From Branchiostoma floridae (Eukaryota; Chordata; Leptocardii; Amphioxiformes; Branchiostomatidae): a stretch of 60,000 bases of DNA. Shown piece by piece: positions 35,401 to 44,267 of the stretch (positions are counted from its first letter, which is position 1; each line of letters opens with the position of its first letter). A program made the position numbers and the translations under genes. The stretch lies in the NCBI RefSeq assembly GCF_000003815.2, contig NC_049994.1, positions 13,441,039-13,501,038 on the forward strand, given 5' to 3'. The notes beneath the pieces were generated by a model, which did not search any database, was not told the DNA's origin, and saw nothing but the letters and a program-made list of their open reading frames with translations.

Positions 35401-38400
35401 GATTGCGCCACACGATCCCACAGAGAGGAGGAGATACGTACGTCGATGGTGATGCTGGTTTTGTACTGGCTCCGGTCGTACGTCCATCCTGCGTCACATG
35501 ACGTCACGTTCCAAATAGCCCGCTGATTGGTCAGGTTCCTGTAGCTGCCGTTCAGTTCGACTGTCGTCAGATCGTATCTGGGGGTATTTCAACGAAACGT
35601 GAATAAAAGGACAGAAAACTAAGTACCTTGAAGTATTCCACATTCTTTATCTTTAAGTAGTCAGTGTTATAGTCCTAACGAAAACAACCGTCATACAAAA
35701 GTTGTTTTATACTTCAGATAAGCTCCAAAGAAAATGCTTCAGAGAAAATGTTCTTCATAGGAAACGTGGCCGGAATCTGGAACGTACAATTGAATAGGCT
35801 TAGGGTAGTTATGTGGCAGTGGTAAACAAGTCAAAAATGCGTGAAGAATGTAGACCAAATTGACACGTCTACCAGAAAAACAACAACTATCGAACTCAAC
35901 GTAAACAGTTCAACCAGGTATTTGATTTGGACGCCGAACACACACACACAGACATTCAATGAACTTTTCCAGATTTTCATTATCGACCTTGTGAGGAGTC
36001 GAGATGAAAAGATGTAATCAAATCCATACATTTTGTATGCGCAGAACCATTGTTGACTGAGACAAACTACAGGCTGTTCAGCACCAAGGACAAAAACATT
36101 GTACTGCCAAGGCGGTTAAAACCTTCCGTAACTTTCATATTTGGAGGTAATGAATCAGAGTCTGGAAGGGCTGTACCTCCTAACAACGAGATATACGCGT
36201 AATATTGACAACGACAACAAACGGGTCCAAGCCAACACTATAGGTCCTATTTCCTTTTGTTTCCAACATCCGTGTCGTGTGAAAATGACGAAATGCTTCC
36301 TCATGACGACGTCAGTGATGAAGACCGTCTTTGGGAAGATCGTCTTTGGGTATAGGGGGGGATTCGTAGATCTTTTACTTGTAGAATGAGTATTCTTGCT
36401 CTCGGACTCAGGCCGTCCGGAGCCGCCGGTAGCGCCTTAGTGACGCCCGGGCAGTCACATTTCCAATCCGGTAGGGCAGTTTTGGGGAACGACAAGTACA
36501 ATATAACAGGAAACAGGGGACATAAAAAAAACAAAAATTATTCCAGAGCATAATTGATTCATATTAATTGACATATACTTTCGTTTCTACACTATGACCG
36601 GTCCCGGTTGGGAAATCAAATGTGATCCTACAATTAGGCCTACGTCACATTTTCTACGCGGGGCCCGGCCTGTTTGCGGAAACGAAAAATTAAAGTTAAT
36701 GCCAATGAATATGCAAAAGGCATGTTTCTGACCCGTTTTGTGTTCTTGTTGTCTTTTATATCGTACATTTTGTTCCCGAAGACTGCCCGACCGAGCCCCT
36801 TTATGGAAATGTAACGGGACCTTAGAAAAGGCTTAGGTCCTATTTCCGAAACGTGTCCCGGCCGGGAATTTTGCGGAAACGAAAATTAAAAGTGTATACC
36901 AAGGAAGATACACAAATTATGCTCCTGGCTGTTTTTTTTTTACATTCTCTGTATTTTGTTGCCTTTTTTATCATATTTTTCGTTTCCGAAAGCTACCCGG
37001 CCGGGCCGAATTGGCCTGACCCGGCTTGTCTGGCCCCCCATGAGGACCAGCCGCTCAAGCTGTCCTGCCACTTGCTAGCTTGTGTAATTGAACACCACGG
37101 GGTGTAATCTACTTTAACAGTGACCATGGTGACAGTCGTCTGGATCAGGTCTTTTTTTACTTTATGTCGGAGAAGAAGAAGAGGGGGGGGGGAGAGAGAG
37201 AAACGGAACAAAACGGTGTGTTTTCCCTCCTTGAAGGTAAACAAAACAACCAAAACAACAATAAACTCCACTGAAGTTCACTCCCTTAACCCTATTCAGA
37301 CCGGGCTTTTTTGGTCATCCCTTGACCGGGGGGGGGGGGGGGCTTTTGAGGCCCTCCACTTCTAAGTCATATAACTCTTGAACGACGTGCCGTAGGGCCA
37401 CCAAATTTTTAGGACATGATATCGACATAATATCTGACAAGTATGTGACGTTTGACGTTATGTTGACGTAAGATGACGTAATTATGACGTCGTCATCAAT
37501 TTGATTATATTGGCCAAACCCATGAAAAAAGGGTATTCTCAGAAAACTTCAAGTTATGCTACAAAAAGGTAACAATAAGTGCAGATAACAGAATAATAAT
37601 GTTTATTACGCCTTGCGTTGCCAATAGCAACATCAATGACGTCAATATGACGTCATAAAATGACGTCATCCACATCTAAGATACGAGTTGGGCTCCGCCA
37701 TATTATATCGACCACCTTGAATTTTCAAAAATACTTTTTTTGCAACAAATAATCACAAAGGGCAATGGAAATAGACTAAATTCATTCATTTAGATGGTTT
37801 TTGATGAAAAAATACCAGGTAGTTACAATTTTCAAGGGATAATTAGCTTGTTATTCTTGATCTGGCCATTCGGTCCGCCATCTTGGATTTTGGGCTGATG
37901 ACGTCATCAAATTAGCATAATTTATGCATATATAATTATGAAAGATATGCTAAATAATATAAGATTTTATTTATGTAACAAAATCGCAGTAATATAACAA
38001 ATAAATGTGAAAAATACATTGTTAGAACCAAAAAAAGTGATTTTTGGCAAAACTGCCTGTCAACAAACGGTTGCCATGGCAACAAGAAAAAATGGAAAAT
38101 TTGTCAAACTTCGTAAAATTGTTGCCAACAATATTTTAGGAAAACTCCCTAAATTTGGTGGCTGTAGCGTAAGCCGTTCTGGCGTTATAGAACATCAAAG
38201 TTAGCGCGGGCCTCAAAAGCCCCCCCCCCCCCCCGGTCTGAATAGGGTTAAGGGTGAAGTAACCAAAAGATTCCCACAATGCAACTCTCCCGGCTCCCAA
38301 ATTGGACCACTCTAACAGTAGCACAATCGTGTAAAAGACGTTTCATGTTTACTCAATCCTCCCTAAACTCTAAAATGTACGGTCCCCCTTTTGATGTGCA

Positions 38401-41400
38401 CATCGGCATGCAGTGCGCAGAGAGATGTGTACAGTAGAATTGAAGAGGAACCGACAACAAAAGATAGTGTACCAGTCAGCGGAATCACCGATTCACCGGT
38501 CCTTTCATAGTACAACACCGTACGAATACGGTATTTGTCTGTTACAATGAACGCCGTAACGGGCTCGTAACAGGATTGAGCAGTTGTTTCCCACGAAAAT
38601 ATCGTTTTCGCCCGTCACTCATAGTTTCCATGCAGATGTGTCAGTTGAATGACAAAAGAGAAGGATTTGGCCAGATAAGGACAAATAAGTTGCCTTGGGA
38701 TCAAAGTCAGTCTTTTGCAGGCTACCCAGCTATCCGTCGGAAATTCACTCCTAGGCCAATTAACTCCTACCAGGCTTTTATTCCTAACTTGGCCAAAGTC
38801 CCCTATTACTTTCCAGCCGGCAGGCCGGAGTCTGGTAGACACTAGCAAGTTTCTGGAGGGTTAAAACTGACCAGCTTCTCGGCTCCAGGGCGATCCGTGC
38901 TGTTCCCTGGCCGGTTATATTCGTCTGGCCGGCTTACTCCTCTATTTGTTCCATTTCTACGATTTTTCCAGCGATCCGGAGTCTGGTAGAGACTAACATG
39001 CCCCCAAGGAAATTTCGCTCGGGTGTAACTCCGGGGGACTGTGTCGAACATTCCTTGGAGGCATATAATTGGTCCAGGAGCCTAGCCTGGTGGTATCCAA
39101 ACCCATTATTGCTGAGTTTCTTCATCCTCTCACGCTATTTCCAGGGTTCAGGCTCTAGACAGATTACTAAGTATAACTTCGCCTCCAGGTAGCCTGTTAT
39201 CCGAACCTATTATAGCTGCCGAGTCTACTTTTTGCGTGAGAAGAGGAATAGACTCGACAGCTAGCTATGATAAAAGGCTTGGATACCAGCTACAGGCTAC
39301 CTGGAACCAAAGAAATATCTACGTCTCCAAGCAGATCCTACGGTAGCATAAGATACTGTATCAAAAGTATCAAAAGCTGCCAGAGGAGTGTAGCCGGCCT
39401 ACTGTTGCCAATGCACACTCCTCGGCCGGCTTCACTCCACTGACAGCTTGTAACACTCAGTCTTATGCTACCGTTGGATCTGCTTGGAGATTAGTAGAAA
39501 TAGTCTGACCCTGGAAACAGTCTTGCATCCAAGCTATTGTTTCTGCGATATTGTATGGGGAAATAACACACTCCCTGTATGCTATAATGACGGCCTAAAG
39601 TCGGTACGACGTCCGAATTCGGAATGTGTTTGAAAGGAACTTCCAACAAGACAAAGGAGCCCTAGCTCAGCCAACAAGACGAAGTCTCCTTGAATACGGT
39701 TGTGTTTGTTGGAATGAATGCCTGAGCAAGGTCCTTACAATCTGCAGCGGACCTTAAATGAACCGAAACGTGAGCAACATGAAGGTAAGATGATCGCCCA
39801 CAGAACGTCCCAAGTTACGCCATAGCAAACTTTGAGCCTCTTTGATCCTGTGTTTTCTGTCAGTAAAAGACTCTGACATCATTACAGAGGCGATATCTGG
39901 TCTCACTTAGGCCGTGGGGGAATCAAATTGACGTAAACAAAGCGAGGTTTTACATCTTTAATACACCCCGAGTTAAAAACGGTCTTAGATGTACGTCTTT
40001 TTGTCAAATTGTGGCATTTTGTACGACCTTCTATTTTGAAGATTCTGGCAACTTCCCCGCCAATTAAAAGACATATGAAACGCATCTAAAAGATGTAGAA
40101 GACAAACCGAAGCCTTGTATCTAGTTGGAAATCATTCAAACCACCTATCAAAGTGACCAGAAGGCGCGACCTTGTTCACTAAAAGGGTCTTTGTGCTAAC
40201 TAACTAAAGCGTAGGCAAATCAAATTGACATAAGTAACCCAAGTAACCTTCAGCTGGTTTTCACAACACTCATTCGCGAATTCGGTGCCCGAGAAAATCG
40301 CAGGGATATCGATCAATTCATTATCAAAGTTCAAGATGATGTTGGAAGGAAAAAGCTTTAGAAGAAACGTGAAGATTTTATTTCGACATCTGCTTGGACT
40401 GTTAGGACATTTGGAATCAGCCCCAACGGGGGTAACCTAGAATCCAGCCGTGACAATGAATGCCATACCCGCTTGCGATGCAGAGCGGAATAGCGGTGGA
40501 ACGTTATAGCCTTCGTAGATGTCTTCCCTTTGCAATATTATTCGTCCTTAAACATTTGTTTTCTTACTTCTCTTTTGACGTGAAGCCAGCTTCAAGGCTT
40601 ATTCCGGATTTGATTACTAGCTACTGAAAATAATACAAGGCCGTGACTGAACTTGACAATAGACGTTTCTAGTTTGCCTGCTTCCACCACCATTCCTCCT
40701 TGCGTGTTTAGCGAAGAATTTTGGAGAGGACTGGACTAGAATGTAAACCATGTTAGGGCGACCTAAACAATACTGCCCTTCAAGTAAAGTGTAATGTTAC
40801 CACCAGTCTATTATTGCATCAGCTAGTGCTAGGTCAGTTTTTTTCCTTATGAATTTTGCAGCAATTTGCCATATTATTCTAATGAAATGTTGGGAAAGAA
40901 GATCGTTATAAAGTTGTTGTGTCTACGCCAGCAGAAAACTCTACTACGATCTTTACTCCTAACATCTGCTTGGAGTTTGTGGACAGTGATTATACGAGAC
41001 CCAGGGGAGTTCTGAAGGAGTATCGTTGGAAAAGTATCAAAGTCAAACCACAAAACCTTAAGAAGAAAAGTGACGATTTTATTTCGACATCTGTTTGGAC
41101 TGTTAGGACATTTGAAATCAGCCCCAACGGGGGTAGCCTAGAATCCAGCCGTGACAATGAATGCCATAACCGCTTGCGATGCAGAGCGGAAAAGCGGTGG
41201 AACGTTATAGCCTTCGTAGATGTCTTCCCTTTGCAATATTATTCGTCCTTAAACATTTGTTTTCTTACTTATCTTTTGACGTGAAGCCAGCTTCAAGCTT
41301 TATTCCGGATTTGATTACTAGCTACTGAAAATAATACGAGGCCGTGACTGAACTTGACAATAGACGTTTCTTTGCCTGCGTTTCCCACCCTACCTCCTTG

Positions 41401-42332
41401 GACATCACACATTCGTGTCTAGCGAACCTGGACTAGAATGTTTATCATGATATCGATAGGGACGTGATATCGATGTTGTGAATGATCTAAACAAGGAGGT
41501 TTTAACCTCGTTGACCCAAACGATGCTGCCCTTCCAAGGGAAAGTGTAATGTTACCAGTCTCATTGCATCAGCTAGCGCTAGATGAGATTTTTTTCTAAA
41601 AGGTTTGCAGCAATTTGCACCGTAACAACTCCAATCAAATGTTCGAGAAGAAGATCATTATAGGATTTTCCCGTTGTCGTGTTTGCGTCTGAAAAAAACG
41701 AAGACCCCAGAAAACACTACGATCTTTACTCCTAACATCTGCTTGGAGTTAGTGGACAGTGTTTATACGAGACCCAGGGAAGTTCTGAAGGAGTTGTTGG
41801 AGAAGTATCGAAGTCAAACCACGATTCTTTTACATACAAGTAGTCTCTACCAGACTGACTACGCTGGCTATTACTGTATTAGTGTATAGGCAGAATAATT
41901 TGCCAGGGGAGTTTTGCTACCAAAGGAGTTGGTCGGCCGCACAGGGAAACATGTACCTACTAGTATTAAGCGTGGACAGACTCCCCTGGCCAATTTCCCG
42001 ATTTTTTTTGCGGAATTCTACGATCCCCGTACCCCCGTAGGAAGGCCTGGTGGAGGCTACCTTTTACAGCTGTGCCGAACTTGTCTCCCATCGTCGTCCT
42101 TGGTCCACGGGATGGTCATGTTGAGCAGCTCGGGCTCGCTCCAGTTGTACCGAGCCGCCAGCACGGCCCCCTCGGGCGCCCTGCACCGGTGCGCCGGCGT
42201 GGCCGCCAGGAACACCATGGCCATCATGTGCATCCCGACCGACAGACTCGGCAGGAAGGCGAAGAAGCACATCCTCTTCTGGTACGTGCCGAACTCGCCG
42301 ACATGTTTGAGGACTGCGTCGTAGTGTACCAT
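29404..42332 (-). CDS. SLC22-type organic cation transporter-like protein, copy A (complete)
   Basis: Eleven exons in transcript order: 42061-42332, 35442-35577, 34753-34856, 34351-34505, 33717-33885, 32879-33014, 31806-31909, 31272-31486, 30728-30836, 29980-30189, 29404-29557. They total 1,764 bases, 587 residues, the usual SLC22 size. The start MVHYDAVLKHVGEFGTYQKR precedes TM1. A large first loop with N-glycosylation sites (NWS, NMT, NLT, NVT) and cysteines follows. MFS motif A reads GDLSDRFGRK; further family hallmarks are [38 protein letters not shown] and YPTVIRNLGLGVSSMWARVG, then LPQTLEEAEDFG. SLC22 proteins are 12-TM facilitators of organic cations, carnitine or anions. The substrate cannot be read from sequence. 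The C-terminus ETGL is a possible PDZ ligand. Exon phases match copy B throughout. Confidence 0.93.
30470..30700 (+). mobile_element. LINE 3' end: decayed reverse-transcriptase C-terminus with ATG-repeat tail
   Basis: The plus strand encodes WLGHDVRMPWACLGWL (compare the WLGHVxRMPxxR motif common at the end of non-LTR retrotransposon polymerases). In a shifted frame it continues WKKTVMREREN. A TGATGATGA trinucleotide tail at about 30682-30700 follows. Stops and frameshifts show it is dead. It sits antisense in the intron between copy A exons 9 and 10. Confidence 0.65.
31495..31525. repeat. GGGAA pentanucleotide repeat forming a splice polypyrimidine tract
   Basis: Five gggaa units end about 9 bases beyond the exon-8 boundary of SLC22 copy A. 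On the coding (minus) strand this reads as TTCCC repeats just before TCTTCACAG|GGGCGTC, so the microsatellite supplies the polypyrimidine tract. Confidence 0.8.
32087..32648 (-). mobile_element. Internally deleted mariner element
   Basis: Flanking TA dinucleotides (32085-32086 and 32649-32650) and terminal inverted repeats of about 34 bp starting CGAGGGGCGGTCA(G/A)TAAGT define the element, with one mismatch between the ends. The minus strand encodes the transposase N-terminal helix-turn-helix part (LKGRTPKKTFDEMKE, YDLVKRWHPEFKHGRKSVET, APRPGRPSSAIDEAS). It then jumps, out of frame, to the extreme C-terminus (SCIKRWEKCITLGG). The catalytic core is missing, so the copy is non-autonomous. It lies in the intron between copy A exons 6 and 7. 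Confidence 0.93.
33206..33419. mobile_element. MITE with atactgtaaatgca-type ends
   Basis: The left end atactgtaaatgcag...gttcgcgg and right end gcgaacttaaatgcattcacagtat are imperfect inverse copies. The interior alternates cgcggtggcc and accaccgcgaacgtaaaaccacc, also self-complementary. The size is about 210 bp with no ORF. TA flanks are compatible with a Tc1/mariner-like source. It lies between copy A exons 5 and 6. Confidence 0.8.
35110..35435 (-). mobile_element. tRNA-derived SINE next to SLC22 copy A exon 2
   Basis: On the minus strand it begins at tgtggcgcaatcggtaagg (A box TGGCGCAATCGG). It has gggttcgaaac as B box about 30 bases later. The typical body follows: cttgggaaaggcactttaca, cctcactttactcaggtg, aatgagtacctagcttctg. 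The tRNA head starts only about 25-30 bases downstream of the donor of exon 35442-35577. It is non-coding. A truncated relative lies at 28884. Confidence 0.75.
36655..37005 (+). repeat. Two copies of a dispersed repeat (gcggaaacgaaaa...)
   Basis: Copies at about 36655-36800 and 36860-37005 both run cccggcc...ttgcggaaacgaaaaattaaag, an AT-rich middle, then ttgttg(t/c)ctttt...atcgta/catttttcgtt(c/t)ccgaa. A related inverted copy lies at 53325-53465 and a weaker one at 54230-54330. The family is unidentified and no coding is visible. Confidence 0.6.
37290..38247. mobile_element. TTAA-flanked non-autonomous DNA element, CRE-motif rich
   Basis: The ends CCCTATTCAGACCGGG and its inverse lie directly between TTAA copies (37286-37289 and 38248-38251). 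Next to the ends are long G or C runs followed by cttttgaggcc on both sides, so the inverted repeats extend some 60 bp with a gap. TTAA target duplications are typical of piggyBac and Kolobok-type transposons. The 958-bp copy encodes no transposase. The interior has at least four TGACGTCA palindromes plus related TGACGTAA/TGACGTTA sites. Confidence 0.85.
39185..39304. mobile_element. Foldback element, CCAGGTAGCCTG ends
   Basis: The left arm ccaggtagcctgttatccga...gccgagtcta and right arm tagactcgacagctagc...ggataccagctacaggctacctgg are imperfect inverse copies around a short loop. It is 120 bp with no ORF. The next foldback starts about 20 bases to its right. Confidence 0.75.
39324..39490. 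mobile_element. Foldback (MITE) element, TCTCCAAGCAGATCC ends
   Basis: The left end tctccaagcagatcctacgg and tagcataaga mirror the right end tcttatgctacc and ggatctgcttggaga. The inside cactcctcggccggcttcac and ggagtgtagccggcc pair as well, so almost the whole 167 bp can fold. It is related to the element at 7725-7857. Confidence 0.85.
40270..41830. repeat. Three-copy tandem duplication, period about 700-750 bp
   Basis: The block with tttcgacatctg...ttggactgttaggacattt, gaatccagccgtgacaatga and gcgatgcagagcgg occurs at 40381 and again at 41082. A second block (ctacgatctttactcctaac, atctgcttggagtt, gacccaggg) occurs near 40950 and 41720. Copies 1 and 2 are about 95% alike by eye and copy 3 is partial. 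It lies in copy A intron 1. The open frames differ between copies, so there is no sign of coding constraint. Confidence 0.85.
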
Positions 42333-44267
42333 GTTGGAAACTACTTCTTGTCAAACTCTAGCGTGCTTCTTGACTTCCTGGCCAAAATAACGGGACCACT
42401 GGTGTCCTTGAAGACTTTTGGTTTGAAGTGTCACGTTGAGGGGTCAGCCAGTTCATTAAGTGGGGGGAGGGGGCAAATTGTTTTGTTAACTGGATTCGTA
42501 TGTGTGTAACCTTCCTACTGGGTAACACCCTTATGTCTTTTCCGGACTTCCGGGGGCAGTTGGGTATAGCTACAAGGTTTTAAGAAGCGTTTTTAGTTGC
42601 AAGATATGTTCGAAGTAAATTTTTCTACCCTCGTACAAAGATACCTCGCCCCTGTTTCAGTGTTTATCGGTTTCTCCCGGCTTCCTGTTGCCGATGTGTC
42701 AAGTTACAATTCTTAAGTAATCACCTTGGGGGTTGTTTCAACAGTTCAAGGTTTAACGTCTTTTAATGTGTAATACTTTCAAGAAGAAATGTTGACTTTG
42801 CAGTTTGAACTTTGGAGTCGTGTTGAATATGCTTCAAATGACTTATGTTGTTTCCACCCTTCCTTCTCGCTCAAGTTTGTATGTTCTTGTGATCTTGTAT
42901 GAGGAAATGGCTCAAAACCGGCCAGCTAAAACTCTCCCAAAACATAGTGAACACAAGGGCGCTATACAAACATTCTTGGTGAATGATAGAAAAAATATTT
43001 ATATGAACAGGTAGTTTGATAATGAACATATATTGACCCACTTATTCATGTAACGTTAACTGTCAGATTGTTGGACACAAGAAAACGGCGTTCCGATTTT
43101 TCCTTCCAACATCTGCTTGGAGACATGTGCTACACTGACGACATACAAAGAATCTCCTGATTCAATATAGGGGAACATTGAATGAAGTCCTTTATTGTAA
43201 CTTCATGCCCCAATGGGCTACGTACACATCAGACATGGCCGAACTACAGTTTCTCTCCGCTTCGTAGCGTATGTAAATATCAGATCAATAAGTTGATCTA
43301 TAAGGGAAGGTAAATGTCTACTCCTACGCACATTAGAAATGTGCATTCTTAGTCTGTTATATTCGAGTACACGAAATGGGAGAGCTTCATGGTACAATCT
43401 ACAATCTATGACAGAATCGCCGTCATCGTCTATTCTATTCTATTTTCATTACACTACAGACAGTTGCGCTGTTATTGGAGTACAAGCTATGCTTGTTGTA
43501 CATATGCTGCATACATTTCCCTAGCTTGTGCTTGGTTGCATGAAAAAGCCGACGGTAGATATTATCAATCATATTGTTCGCTATATACGACACACATCAA
43601 ACACGTCATCGAAACATGGGTACGTCACACCTGCTGTGCTTACGTCATGCTTACAAATTCAATTGAGAGAAAGCTGTGTGCACGCACGATCTGAATGATA
43701 TAAAACCTCACTGTCCTTTTCACTCTAAATATGCAGAGGCAAAAACAGGTTTGTTGAAGTACAATGAAATCTCATGTTCATAACATTTTTTCCATACAAC
43801 GACTCTGCACGCATCAGTTTAATCAACCAACATGGCGGACAATGAATGCATACGTCATGGACGGTCACGTGACTACCAACACTCTATTACGCAGAGAAAG
43901 TACTCCCTAAACCTAACATTCGTTGAAAAATCTCTTGTTGTGACAGCTTGTGGCCTAAACCTCTGACTAGAGTGAAGACCAGAGAACCATTTCCAGGACT
44001 ATCCACAGGAGCTTAGGTTTCTTTACCACTATATCTCCAATAGGAGCTAAGGATTCTCTGTCCGTATAGATCACAAGCAGTAATCACAGATTCTACTCAC
44101 CATAGTAACAGATAGTTAGCCTGACAATGATTGGTCTATTTTTTCAATTCAATATGCATAAGTCAACAGGATCACGATGACTTTGAGATGTTGGCCATCA
44201 AGCCACCAGCTTCTGCAGGCCTGACCAATAGAAATCCTGCTATAAGTGTAATTTTGTCAGGCTATCC
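42333..44267. other. Intergenic region between SLC22 copy A start and copy B stop
   Basis: About 1.9 kb separates the two co-oriented transporter genes. It must contain the copy A promoter (next to 42332) and the copy B 3' UTR. I see no TATA box at a convincing distance and no coding exon. A lone atctgcttggagac motif at about 43110 resembles the end of the foldback elements. A ctttattg (AATAAAG on the minus strand) near 43190 is a possible, unproven poly(A) signal for copy B. Confidence 0.55.

Larger units (their letters stand above)
35578..42060 (-). other. Large intron 1 of SLC22 copy A, repeat-filled
   Basis: A 6.5-kb intron separates exon 1 from exon 2. From low to high coordinate it holds two relatives of a GC/AT-mixed repeat (36655-37005), the TTAA-flanked element (37290-38247), two adjacent foldbacks (39185-39304 and 39324-39490) and a three-copy tandem duplication (about 40270-41830). 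I see no exon or conserved protein inside. The open frames in the tandem duplication have no recognisable product. Confidence 0.75.

Noticed and set aside
35360-35420. Minus-strand tRNA-like sequence with A and B boxes as a tRNA gene
   Set aside because: The boxes are followed by a typical SINE body and the stems do not pair as a tRNA.
40919-41284. 121-residue open frame in SLC22 copy A intron 1 as a gene
   Set aside because: The homologous stretch in the adjacent tandem copy has a different frame structure, and no splice context or family similarity is seen.
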